A DNA stretch of 64,000 bases, taken from positions 44,904,520 through 44,968,519 of the forward strand of contig NC_135505.1 of NCBI RefSeq assembly GCF_052857255.1, read 5' to 3'. Of the stretch, positions 11,080-23,411 are shown piece by piece. A program made the position numbers and the translations under genes. Below the pieces are notes generated by a model, which was not told the origin of the DNA, searched no databases, and saw nothing but the letters and a program-made list of their open reading frames with translations. This stretch comes from Amblyomma americanum (Eukaryota > Arthropoda > Arachnida > Ixodida > Ixodidae). Numbering within the stretch: position 1 is the stretch's first letter; every line of letters begins with the position of its first letter.

Positions 11080-11960
11080 GCATTCGACTCAGTGGAAACC
11101 TCAGAATTCATACAGCATTGCGGAATCAGTGTGTAGATGAGCGTTATTTCAAAATACTGGGAGATATATATATAGGAACTGCACACCTACCATAGTCTTC
11201 CATAAAGTCAGCAAAAAATTCCAATAAGGAAAGGCGTGTTTCCAATGAGGAAACACAGAACAGTATGGTGGGTATAAAAATTAACATGCAGAAAACCAAA
11301 GTAACGTTCAACTGTCCACCAAGAAAGAAGCAGTTCACAATTGGCAGTGAGCGCCTGGAAGTGGTAAAGGAATTCGTCTACTTAGGGCAGGTAGTGACAG
11401 CTTATCCGGATCATGAGAGGGAATTAACTAGAAAGATAACAAAGGAGTGGAGTGAATATATCAGGTTCTCTGAAATCATGAATAGCAGGTTGCCAATATC
11501 CTTCAAGAAAAAAGTGTACAACAGCTGTATCTTACCGGTACTCACCTACGGGGCAGAAACGTGGAGCCTAACGAAAAGGGTTCAGCTTAAGTAAAGGACA
11601 ACACAGCGAGCCATGGAAAGGAAAATGATAGGTGAAACGTTAAAAACCCAGAAGCGGGCAGAGCGGCTAAGGGAACAAACGCGTGTTAATTACATCCTAG
11701 ACGAAATCAAGAATTGGCCTTGGCAGGGCATATACTGCGAAGGCAAGATAACCGCTGGTCCTTAAGGTTAACGGAGTGGTTTCAAGGAGAAGGCAAGCGT
11801 AGCAGGGGGCGGCAGAAGATTAGGTGGGCAGATGAGATTAGGATGTCTGCAGGCATAGGGTTGGCGCAGCTGGCAAAGGAGAGGGCTAATTGGAGGGACA
11901 TGGGAGAGTTTCCGTGCAGTGCATGTAGTCAGGCTGATGATGATGATGAACGTTTGTTGA
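11080..11960 (+). pseudogene. RTE-type LINE reverse transcriptase, core deleted
   Basis: From 11,082 the frame reads AFDSVE, the RT motif A start, then KYWEIYI and KIPIRKGV after stops. Near 11,260 it jumps straight to GIKINMQKTKV, which in RTE-type elements lies well downstream of the catalytic FADD box. About the length of motifs B and C is therefore missing. The rest is well preserved: KEFVYLGQVV, then ILPVLTYGAETWSLTKR (11,265-11,594), and a second frame (11,714-11,968) with ALAGHILRRQDNRW and RGRQKIRWADEIR. The 3' end finishes in a short (TGA)n tail near 11,935-11,953, typical for this type. It is 5'-truncated, internally deleted and frameshifted, hence inactive. Confidence 0.82.
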
Positions 11961-12227
11961 GCGGCTAGCCCATCAAATTCTCTCCACGAGTTCTCAGAAC
12001 CAAGAAAAGGGGGCTTTGCCGTGCAGCGTCCAGCATCGCACAAGCTTCGTGAGAAAACAGAAGCGGTTGCTCATACAGCAACGCCAACAAAAAACGCGGG
12101 TCTTGACGTGATTGAGGACGCTGTAATGTGATTTTTTGAAGCAAAAAGCTTCACTACGCTTCTAAAGCAGTCGTCGCTTAGACCGGAGAATAACCTTGAA
12201 CGACCTCAAGCCCAACCACGTCAGCCG
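11961..12227. other. Spacer before the CCTG array
   Basis: No gene or RNA recognised. The plus strand reads into the microsatellite through cgacctcaagcccaaccacg at 12,201-12,220. Confidence 0.4.
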
Positions 12228-13993
<1,766 letters not shown>

Positions 13994-14142
13994 AAAAGGA
14001 AAGTGCACAGGCCTGCCCACTGGCTCAAGCCGAGCCACAATCGCTACCACGTGCAGATAGTGGGAGAGTTGAAAGATGGGATAGAAATACAGGATAGAAA
14101 AGACGCGCGGTGTAATGACCCAGGCCGATCCCGGGGTGCCGT

Positions 14143-14222
14143 ACTCTTCACCTTTGATCTTTGACCTCTGACCTTTGATCTCTGTGACTGAGTTGACCTC
14201 TGACCTTTGACCTTTGACATTG
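14143..14222. repeat. Short tandem array of TTTGACC/TCTGACC heptamers
   Basis: The block repeats tttgacc or tctgacc with some variants. On the minus strand this gives AGGTCA half-sites separated by one base (AGGTCAAAGGTCA), the DR1 arrangement bound by RXR/HNF4-type nuclear receptors. It may simply be a heptanucleotide microsatellite. Confidence 0.75.
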
Positions 14223-14493
14223 GGCGCTCTTCGGGTTCACCTTCGACCTTAAGAATATTCGATGGGGTGATGTGAAGCCACGGGATGACATCCGACGGTA
14301 GTGTCGTAAGATCATGTGATACCACGTCATAGCAACGTGGTCGTGTAGGTTTATATAGAACGGCTGTCGGGAGCGTGTAGCGGAGCTGCCATGGAAGAGC
14401 CTCTGACGTTTAGCAAGAGCCCTTGCTTTTTGCTAATTCCACGGTTAGCTAAGCTAAGCCACAGCCATTTTTTTTAAATATTGGCTACGTCCA

Positions 14494-14680
14494 AAGCGAC
14501 TCAGGCTTCGAGGGACGCCGTTGTGAAGGGCTCCGGAAATTTCGACCACCTATTGTTCTTTAACGTACCCCAACATCGCACAGTACACGGGCTTCTAGTA
14601 CTTCGCCGCCATGGCAATGCGACCACTGCGACAAGGATCGAACTCGCGTCAACAGCCGAGCACCAAAATTGCTGATCCAT
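14494..14680 (-). mobile_element. tRNA-derived SINE, decayed head
   Basis: The body landmarks in minus orientation (gcgactcagg, gacgccgttgtgaagg, ttcgaccacct, aacatcgcacagtacacggg) are followed by a weak box B (ggatcgaactcgcg) near 14,635-14,648. This is another copy of the family seen at 3.0 kb. Confidence 0.7.
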
Positions 14681-16889
14681 CCAGGTAGCTACTTTAATGT
14701 AATGAGAACTCATTGCGTTTTTTTGGCTGTATGATAAACGGAATGCTAGCCTGCTCGGAATTCAAGAACACTAGGCAAAATATTCCAGTGCTAGGCCGAA
14801 GGCATGTTGGGAGGGCGGGCATTTCAGTTGTTCCTTAGAAGATTCAAATTTCAACTTATAATGACTATATTAATAACACCATTTAATCCTATGTACGTCA
14901 GTATTTGATGTCTTTTGAATAGACGCATGCAGATGGTTTACTAATAATATTTGAATTCACTGTGTTCGTTAGCGTTATACACAAAAAACAGTCAGATACG
15001 TAGAGAAAAGAAACATATTTAGCTTGAAAAAGAAAGTTGATCTGCAATATTTTTACGTGTGCAACCAGTACACCTTCTGCGAATGGAAAAGGCTCTGTGT
15101 TCGGGATTGAAACATCAGAGTGTTATCGCCCTGTGAACTGATTTTTTGATACCGTGAAGAATTCCAGCAAAGCAGCCTTACCGTCCAGAACTTGCATTTT
15201 GTAATGTTGTGAGCGAAATCAATAGGCGGACATCGACCGATCGCAGAAGTCTGCTTCTCGGATGCGTTGCAAGGTCAGTCTAATGTGTGGAGAAGAGGGA
15301 GCTCGAATGTCTGAATATATGCTCACGTTTCCTCACAGTGAAGGGCTGTGGCTGCTATGCATTCCACCTTCATTAGTCTGCTGCTCTGCTGCCGATAGCT
15401 GTCAGCTATTGCCGGCCTCAGTCGGCGTATCTCGTCACCTCGTGACTTCGTTGCGTGCGGCTGCTCGCCTTTCATCAGCGTGGATTTCAAGCGTTTGGCT
15501 ACTTTTTATCCTCGTGCTACGTTCTCATTTTCTACTTGTGCGAGCTTGTTTTTTTTTGGCATCCTATCCAGCGTTCAAATTCTTATGATTTGAGGCTCCT
15601 GCCTTCAAAAAGACGGTGTGATACAAAAAAGGGCACAAGGCACAAGAAGAACTGATACTAGGTAGGGAATTGTCAAAGGGAAAGAACTGATCTGATACCA
15701 CTAGATTGCAACCGTAGGGTTTTACAGTTTCTTTGCTTCCATGGCACGCGGTTTCCTCTGAATTCCTTACCCCCTACAATGTCTGTACTCCATATGTTCT
15801 AAACAGCAGCCATAATTTCATCGTGAAAGCATAGCGCAATTTTCAGCACTTTTCAGCCATTTATCGAGAAGACGCAACCAGCTCGTGCCCTGCTCGTGCC
15901 AAATTGAAACTTCTCTCATGGGTTAGTCAGTAACCTCTTGTTGTGTGACTTTTCCTGGTTGTTTGTGTTATGATTTTAATCTAATAAGTTTATTTCGCTA
16001 AAATTTTGCACTGCTCTCTTTTCATTTGTTTTGTGAGCTAAACTCAGTCGGCAAAATTCTCCTGCAGCCCATTGCTCGCAAACTCGGGTGCTCAAGAAAG
16101 GCTCTGAAACAAGGAGCTCTCTTGGGCGCATAGACACGTAGTTGGGCCTGTTGGTTAGCCCCTTTCACTTGAGCGCGACACACGATGCAAAGATGGCGAA
16201 AGGAGTCACGACGAGCGCCAACTGCTAAAAATAGAGTCGGTAGTGAGCACTCGTATTGTTTTATTTTTTCGTCTTTGTCGCTTGTGCCGCGCTGCCCCTC
16301 CCGACATGCAATGTTCAGCGCCAAAAATCCCGCAAAAATCACATGCCTATGACGTCAATTTTTGTTTCTTAATTATGGCGTCCTTATTTAGATTTCCGTA
16401 CATTTTGAAGAGGACGCGGGCTCCGCACCATAACCCGCCTTGTTGTGAATTTGTGGGCTTCTGTGCAAGTAGCTCTACCACTCCACACTTACCTTATGCG
16501 TTATACAGGGCGGGAAAACTCTGCTGAATTTTTTCTGGGTGAAACAGATAACGCTGGCCTCGATGTACCTGAGATTGTTTGCAAAAGGTAGCGAACTACA
16601 AAGGTTATTTATTTTTGTCTTATTCTACGTGTCCGCCAGCGGCACGATAGCTGGCAAGCAAGGTGCACGTTACGAAAAGAGGGCTACGACTTGCCCAAGA
16701 TCTTATTGCAGTTGATAAAGTACGCAAAGCACTAAATGTGGGCATTGGAGAAGGAAAATACTAGAGGCAACAACCTCATGTCACGCATCAGGGAACAAGG
16801 AAAAGGTGAATGCACAGAAATGCAGTCATAATAACAAAAAAAGCAAAACTATCACGGCCTGTATACCTAAAGTTTTCAGGGAGAAAAGT
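14681..16889. other. Unassigned 2.2 kb
   Basis: A plus-strand open frame of 108 codons (15,262-15,588) is hydrophobic and Ser/Leu-rich with no recognisable domain. I see no splice-bounded exon series around it and do not call it. The rest is AT-rich with no repeat I can place. The region borders the gypsy LTR at 16,890. Confidence 0.4.
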
Positions 16890-17265
16890 TGTCGCGAATT
16901 GGTAACTCGTCCCCGACTTTCCAATGGGGGACGCTCTCGCAGGCAGGCTCGAACGAAACAACAAAGAGAACGAAGAGATCAAAGCAAACAAAACGAAGCC
17001 GTATTTATTATTTAAATAAAAGGAGAAAGTAAAAACGGAATTGAAAACAAAGAAAACGTACACTCCACACGCGTGCAACACTAAAGAATAAAAGAAAAGT
17101 GTTCGCCAAGTACTGAGCGTCCCAGGTGAAGCGGGGATGCCTTGTAGACAGGACGGACGCTGGTTGATGAACTGCGACGTGTCGCTGGCGTTGCGTCGAC
17201 CGAAGCGGCTAAAGGGAGCCCGGTGGTATTAGGAGCGGAGAAAACTGCAGGAAGACGCCTATGGT
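16890..17265 (-). repeat. LTR segment (3' side of the minus-strand gypsy)
   Basis: Aligns by eye over about 370 bp with 21,207-21,575. Shared blocks include gaattggta, acgaagcc, acacgcgt, gcggggatgccttgta, ggttgatgaact, gacgtgtcgctggcgttgcgtcga and ggagaaaactgcaggaag. The block begins with TG at 16,890. Beyond 17,265 the two LTR neighbourhoods no longer align, so the full LTR length is uncertain. Confidence 0.65.
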
Positions 17266-18170
17266 CTCCAGTCAACAGCCCGAAGACTTGGCAGCGGCAA
17301 GAAAACCGTAGCCAGGTCTCGTCGACGGCGTCACGAAGCGCCGGATGCTTCAAGCAGGCTATCCAAGAGTGGGCAGCACGGACCCTCAGTCTATCGGCTG
17401 CGACCTCCACGCTTGCAAGGAATGCAGTAGGTTTGCGCCGGTGATCCAAGGGAGGTCACGGCACCACGGAACCAACGTCCGACGGCTGCCATCTCCGCGC
17501 TTGAATGACACAGTCTCCGCTGCGCTGTCTTCCTTTGCACATCGGTTTTCTGACACGTGAGCTCTCCGCTCCTCGTGCTCGTCGCGCTATTTGTCGCCAT
17601 CGCTTCGCACACACCCTTCAGATGCGCACACGCGCAACGCTGAGCTGGCACGCGCAGCGCTCCGCTGCGGACACACCATTGTCGGCGCACGTACCGCACT
17701 CAAAAATTGCCTAAGAATTTGTTGTGCACCTCACATATGCCCGCCCTACGGAAAAGTTTTTTTCGCAGAAAAAAATTTCTGCTGGTGCACACAACACGTA
17801 TGTTCACGTGGGAAGCAGGCAAACGCCATTGATGCACAGACACTAATATTCACGTGATAACCGGACAAGTTAGACGCCGCCGAAGTCACCGAAGGCACTT
17901 TACACTGTGACACATGGCGGCACATGGAAACGTGCACAGAGGGAACATGGAGTCAGACAATATACATCTGTCAAAATGGAAAAAAACCATTTGAAACATC
18001 AGACAACTTTTAAACACGTCTTTACCATAATGGTGAATATGTACACACTGAACAACCCATAACCGGAGAAAGAGGGAAAAAGATAAGGCACAAACACTGC
18101 CAGGCCACATTTGCAAAGGTAAAAATTGCAAACAGCGGATAGTAGCACTGTAAGTTGGGCATCACCCTCC
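17266..18170. other. Interior of gypsy element, unassigned
   Basis: Lies between the 3' LTR segment and the end of integrase coding. It should hold RT/RNase H if the element had an intact Gmr1-like order, but no RT motif is visible in any frame. It is probably a mixture of the variable LTR portion and unrelated sequence. Confidence 0.4.
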
Positions 18171-18179
18171 GGAAATTTA

Positions 18180-19550
18180 TAGAGTACGCGTGCGATCAAC
18201 GCCTACGTTTGTCCGAGCCTGTCACTCTCTTCGAGTATGACGAAATATGACGCCTGCATGGTCTCTTGAGACGCACGCTCCTCATATCTTTTGAGCATAT
18301 TGATGTAGAAGAGCTTCTTAGAGTGGCCAAAATCTATCCAATATTCCACGTCATTTTTTTGGCAGAGCCCTCGAAAAGACATTTCCAGTGCATCAGAAAT
18401 TTATTGTGGCTACTCAGCAAAAGCATGAGGGCTCGATCTCCAACACTTAAATGCCGCTTCTTGCAGTTCCTATCGTAATATCGTTTATGCGACTGTTGGG
18501 CACGCAACAAATTGCTATATGCCAATCTCACAGTTTGCTCGAGACTTTCTCTTAAATCGACAACGTAGCCATATGTCCTCTTCGTGTCTTCTCCCAGTTT
18601 TTCCTTGTACGAGCTCCCTGAGGAGTGGGAGCGGTCCTCGCACATGTCGTCTAGATATGAACTCAAACGGAGAAAACACCAGACTCGCCTGCGGTACTTC
18701 TCTGAATGCGAACAGAACCGGAGATATATAATGATTCCAGGTTGGGGCTGCTCCTGACTGAGCTCCACAGCATCTGCTTGAGTGTGCTGTTAAATTTTTC
18801 CACCACCTCATTGCACATTGGATGGTAAGGGGTCGTGCTGAAATGTTTCACTGCCAAGAGATCATTGAGCTCTCACATTTTTTCGGAAGTGAAACAGCAG
18901 CCCTGGTCACAAAGGATCTCCAGCTGAAAACCTATTCGTGAAAACATCTCCACCAAACCTTCTTCCACGGTTTCTGAATCTATCTTTGACAGAGCCACGG
19001 CGCTGGGATACTGCGTGGCAAAATCTACGAGTGAGAATATCTCTATTCCCTTTCACCGATGTGGGCGACAGCGAACCGACAATATCGACAGCGACCCTAT
19101 CGAATGGAGTGTCGCTAAGAGGCATGCGTCCCAACGATACTTTCCGTACTTTGCCTTTCGGGCACGTCCTTAGGCTAGTGTCGGACGACCTGACATACCC
19201 TTTAATCTCCTCCTGCACTCCCGGCCTGTCGAATTCTTCCAGATCTTGATCTGTAGTCTTCTTAATGCCCTGATGCCTCACCAACGGGATATCGTGGGCT
19301 AGCCTTAACACCCGTGATCGGCAATACTTGGGAAGTACCACCTTTAGAACCTCTCTGCCAGAGGCGAGATGACTGAGGCGATACAGCAACCCCTTTTCAA
19401 AAGAATACGAGTGCGATGAGCCGTGCTTGCCATGGAACACCTTTCCCACTTTCACCCAACAAGCCTTCAATGACTGATAGTCTCTTTGCTCTGTTTCTAG
19501 TATTTCCTTGGTTAACCTCGTAGGACCAAAGGTTAAAGCAGCATTTTTCC
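18180..19550 (-). pseudogene. Gypsy integrase (decayed)
   Basis: The minus-strand frame ending at 18,907 carries the zinc-binding HHCC region: RLAHDIPLVRHQGIKKT keeps both His, but the expected Cys pair reads SSDTS, so the metal site is lost. DTPFDRVAVDIVGSLSP supplies the first catalytic Asp of the DDE core. A separate frame (18,663-18,857) gives STTPYHPMCNEVVEKFNSTL with the third catalytic residue, Glu. Others (18,334-18,811) give FREVPQASLVFSPFEF and the C-terminal KRYYDRNCKKRHLSVGDRAL. Near 18,280 the linker YINMLKRYEE follows. Integrase inserts element cDNA into chromosomes; here it is split across at least three frames. Confidence 0.78.
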
Positions 19551-19679
19551 TGCTTCGTCCGGAAACTTCCTTTCCAGGCAACACTACTTTTGGACCCCCG
19601 CCCTCACCATTTTCACTGGCGACCTCGTCGTTGACTATGTCATGACATACTTTAGCAACACCCTCCGATTTCTTCCAAT

Positions 19680-19975
19680 TATTACCTGGATTTGGCAGCC
19701 CACGGGCCTCTGGTATATTTCCAATTATGACATCGTACAATGATGTCTCTATGCACTTTACCAGGGCCGTGCCACTGAAATAAGGGGAAGCGATACAGAC
19801 TTCTGCCTCGGGAACTTCCCGACTACTACCACCAACAAGGAACAGTGTAGATCTCGGGCCGGTGAGAGCTGAGTCAGGAACTAGGGTTCTTCGCATAACC
19901 ACCGTATTGATAACCGTGTCCCGCTAAACACGTACAGGTAGGCCTCAGAGCTCTCCCTCTACAACAGGCATGAGT
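19680..19975 (-). pseudogene. Gypsy retropepsin-like protease
   Basis: Minus-strand translation gives GRALRPT-type sequence in one frame and then RDTVINTVVMRRTLVPDS, followed by VPEAEVCIASPYFSGTALV and YDVIIGNIP. This is the retropepsin layout: active-site DTG, flap region and C-terminal DVIIG. The expected DTG reads DTV and is preceded by an in-frame TAG, so the protease is dead. It runs uninterrupted into the integrase frame (19,902-18,907) with no RT between, which fixes the domain order. Confidence 0.72.
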
Positions 19976-20182
19976 TGTGCGTCCGCATGCTTTTTCCAGA
20001 CAAGTCCGACCACCACTATCCTCAGCTGGTTCAAGCCTATCTGCTGTTGTGGACGTAGTTTCAGGCCCAACACTCTCTGGCTTAACGCAACAGGACGACT
20101 GCTTCTGGTTTTCGTGCTTTCTTGAGCAGAGTCTTACACCATGCTCTGTTTTCCCACAATAAACTCAATAATGCTGTTTTGG

Positions 20183-21136
20183 CTAAGAGCGACAGTCGGC
20201 TGCTTTATTTCTAGGTCGATTACAAATGAGGCACCTTCCTAATTGTCTACCTGATGGTACAACCTTCTCTCTCGGAATGCCCACCTCGAACGATTGTTTG
20301 AACGCAGACAAGTTTCTTTGCCGCTGGGCCTCTAGAAAGTTGTCTGCTGCCTCAGCCTTTTTTTCTAGCATTTCCCACTATATTTCGCAAAGAAAATTTG
20401 CCAGACGATTATGACAGTTCCTCATGAACTGTTCGGCTACCACCAAGTCACGTAGATAATTGTACGTTGAGGCCGTTCCTGACCTCTGGACCCTTCGATC
20501 GAAAAGACTGAGCAAGCGTGCTGCATATTGCTTGCCTCTTTCTTTATCTGGTGGCTTACTTTCACGAAACGGTTCCCGATCGCCCTATGCTCTGAACCGA
20601 AAATGTTGGAGCAGGGTTAGGTTTGCCTCATCATAGTCCATTGCTGTTGGAGGCAATCGAGCAAGCATACGGAGAGCTTCCCCAGTCAAAAACATAACGA
20701 GTGCTGTAGCCCGTTTTACCTTGGGCCAGCTGTGCCTTTCTGCGATTCGCTCAAAACGTTCGAGGTGCGCATCCAAGTCATCCCTGCGATCGTCGAAAGG
20801 CGGGATCACCTTCTGTGGGCTAACTGCGGTTGAGGACCCGGGTGTGGATTCACGATTACCCCCACCAGCTTCTGCGAGCCTTAATTGGAGCTAATCTACG
20901 CTCTTCGGCCTCTGCTGCTGACTTTGCATGTTCGCGTTTGCCTTCTGGCAACGACATTGCATGCTCCCGTTCGACTTGGGCTTTACGCTCTTCAGCCTCT
21001 GCCAGCGCCTTTTCGTGCTCCCGTTGAGCCTCACGTTCTGCGCGTTCCTCGTCCTGCCCAGCAGCAGCTCACGAACGCAGCTCGGAATCTCTCAACCCTC
21101 TTTGTCGAATTCAATTAACTCCTTTAGCGTGTTCAT
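20183..21136 (-). pseudogene. Gypsy gag (coiled coil, capsid, zinc knuckle)
   Basis: The minus-strand ATG at 21,136-21,134 opens MNTLKELIEFDKEG, followed by a Glu/Arg/Ala-rich coiled-coil stretch (about 20,880-21,080) that needs a frame change. A capsid-like segment follows, VIPPFDDRRDDLDAHLERFE and LFLTGEALRMLARL-like (20,585-20,809). The zinc knuckle near 20,200 reads CLICNRPRNKAADC: spacing is CX2CX4-X-4C, but the His ligand is Asn. Gag would package element RNA in cytoplasmic particles; this copy has several frame breaks. Confidence 0.72.
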
Positions 21137-21186
21137 CGTTTCCTTTTACGGACCCACAAAAGGGAGAAAAGAATCCACGGCTTCCT

Positions 21187-21204
21187 CCTGTCGCGCGGAC
21201 GCCA
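21187..21204 (-). promoter_or_regulatory. Primer binding site
   Basis: Immediately inside the LTR boundary at 21,207, the minus strand reads tggcgtccgcgcgacagg after a two-base spacer. It begins TGG as expected for pairing with the CCA 3' end of a tRNA used to prime reverse transcription. The identity of the tRNA was not determined. Confidence 0.55.
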
Positions 21205-21206
21205 AT

Positions 21207-21575
21207 TGTTGCAAATTGGTAGCGCGTGCTCGACTTTCCGGATGGGAACGCTATCGCTTGGAGGTTCGAACGAGAGTAACAAAGAGAAGAAAGAGATAAA
21301 AAAAACGAAGCCCTGTTTATGTTTTAAAGGAAAGGGGCCAATAAGAAACGACACGAAAACAAAAAAACACAGACTTAACACGCGTACGCTAGTACAGATT
21401 ATAAGAAAAGAGTTCACCAGATACTGAGAGTGTCTGGTGGAGCGGGGATGCCTTGTAAACCGGGCGGAAAGCCGGTTGATGAACTGTGACGTGTCGCTGG
21501 CGTTGCGTCGATGGAAGCAGCGAAAGAGAGCCAGGTGGTATTAGGAGGGGAGAAAACTGCAGGAAGACCTCCTGT
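21207..21575 (-). repeat. LTR segment (5' side of the minus-strand gypsy)
   Basis: Partner of 16,890-17,265; starts with TG at 21,207 next to the primer site. Identity to its partner looks to be roughly three quarters with many small indels, indicating an old insertion or LTR exchange between subfamilies. Homology stops near 21,575. Confidence 0.65.
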
Positions 21576-23411
21576 CCCTCTAAAGCAGGAAGCTTTAGAG
21601 GAACAGGTGGTACAGGGACAGGTGGCTGGGTGTAGGGTGCAGGGTCCTGTAGCGACCCACGCTGCCGCCACTAACGAAATGCCGAAACGGCCGAAGTTTC
21701 CCCAGCACGCGCTGGATAGAACGCTGGGGACCTTGCTCAGGGCCGGACGCCGACGCCGCATATCCGCTGCTGTCTCCTCTTCGGCAGCCTTCAATTATTG
21801 TGGCCGCGTCGCCTTCCTGGGCGACTTCCACAGTCCAAATGAAAGGGGGCTAGGGAATGGGGCTGGTAGCAGGGAAAAGGACGCCCCAAGAGCAATGTGG
21901 CAGGAGTTGTGGAAAAATATTTAACTTTCAAGTTTGCTGTTGTGCGGCGGGTTAAGGTTGAGTAACGGAGCTTCCCAAGCTGCTGTGGAACGCCTAAGGC
22001 ATCCATAAAGCGCTCAGTGGATCTGTCCTCCATTTAATTGATCAGTAATATCGGAACTAATCGTTGCACTCCTCTTGCAAGAGCACTGTAGCACAGCATA
22101 CAATTAAATTCCTCGCCCAGATCTTCTAGGACAGCCTCACGATACGTCGAAGCTGCAAAGAGAAGCATGATGTCGTTTGGAATCATCAGCTCAGTACGGT
22201 TATCTCAGCACGTAAACAAAAGCGATTAAATAACACTTAATTTTGTAAGCTACAGTATGCAGAAGATGCCCGAAACGCATTTGGTTACACAATTTTTAAT
22301 TGATGTTTAAGAGCTAACGTGACAATTTTGCAAAAAGTGGAATTTAAGCAAATGGTCGATTTCTAGTTTTATGCGCCATATCGCAACGCAATCATTGTGA
22401 CAAAACCAAATTAATGTGGTATTTAAAGCAAATGAGCGTATTATTTTGTTTTATGTCACTTCGTCTCTGAACTGACAGTTTATTTTTTTAACCTTTTTTG
22501 TTGGTTTAGTTAAGGCACACGTTCTAAGCATGTCCTTCACATAACCGTCAAAACATTTTTGAACATTGCTTTTTTGTGTGGTGCTAAAAATACGACTTGC
22601 GCATTTTTGCTAAATTTGCTCAATGAAGAGAAATGAGCGCACCTTTTTAATAAAAATGTGAAACAGTTTCACAAGCACTGAAAACAGGAAAGAAAATTAT
22701 GACTTGAAAACAACCTAAAAACACGCATTTAAGAGTAAAAAATAATGCCTTTTATTTTTATAGAGATAACTTAGGAAAAACTAGTCGGTAGGAAAAATTG
22801 CCTATTTTATAGTACGCCTGCAAGTGTGCGAACCAATGATTATTAGTACAGAAGGATTACACATCTATACTGACTGATCTGTAGTTGAAGAACAAGCGGT
22901 TCTGATTCCTGTCGTGCATAAGCGGCAGATAAAAAATACCTTTCCGAACGCATCAGATGTCAGGTCACATGACATCCTTACCCGCTGATAGACAACGCGG
23001 TCAATGCTTGGTGAATACATCAAAGACGAAAAAATGAAGTTATTATTTAGGCAGCATCGAGTGCGCCCGACGTCAAGTAAGACATTTAGCAATGAGGGTA
23101 GGCACACGGAAGCCGTCCTCGCGTTTCGTCCTTCTGTCTCTCCCAAAACGACATTCATTTCCAAAAGTATCTCAGTATAAAAGGACGGTAGTAGCACTTA
23201 CAAATAAGACCTTCAAAGGCGTGGTACTACCTGCGCTGGAGCCGTCATAACGCACCAATTGAGACTTTTGGCTTGCGCAGCTCTACGAACGCTGCCGATC
23301 GAGTGTGCTTGCTTTCTCGTCGCGCTAGTTGTGTGGCTGGGCGCCGCCGTGCCAGCCTACCAGAGGCAAGACCCGTCAAGTCTAAGCTGTGGCATCGGTA
23401 TGCATCGCCAT
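21576..23411. other. Unassigned, AT-rich
   Basis: The first 450 bp may be the upper part of the LTR (it abuts 21,575), but it has no counterpart near 17.3-17.7 kb. From about 22.05 to 23.2 kb the sequence is AT-rich without coding or RNA features. A minus-strand frame of 110 codons (22,865-23,197) has no recognisable domain. Confidence 0.4.

Larger units (their letters stand above)
16890..21575 (-). mobile_element. Gypsy-group LTR retrotransposon, PR-INT order
   Basis: Related LTR segments at 16,890-17,265 and 21,207-21,575, in the same orientation, bracket gag (20.2-21.1 kb), protease (19.7-19.97 kb) and integrase (18.2-19.5 kb), all read on the minus strand. The LTR next to gag is followed by a tRNA-primer-like site (minus tggcgtccgcgcgacagg, 21,187-21,204). 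Integrase follows the protease directly. RT and RNase H are absent between them and are not found after the integrase. That order matches the Gmr1-like branch of Ty3/gypsy, in which integrase precedes RT, with the RT part then deleted. A simple internal deletion in a classical gypsy is the alternative. Stops and frameshifts throughout make it inactive. Confidence 0.75.

Noticed and set aside
15262..15588. 108-codon hydrophobic open frame as a membrane protein
   Set aside because: No recognisable family, no splice context, low-complexity Ser/Leu composition.
22865..23197. 110-codon minus-strand open frame
   Set aside because: No domain, AT-rich surroundings, no start or splice evidence.
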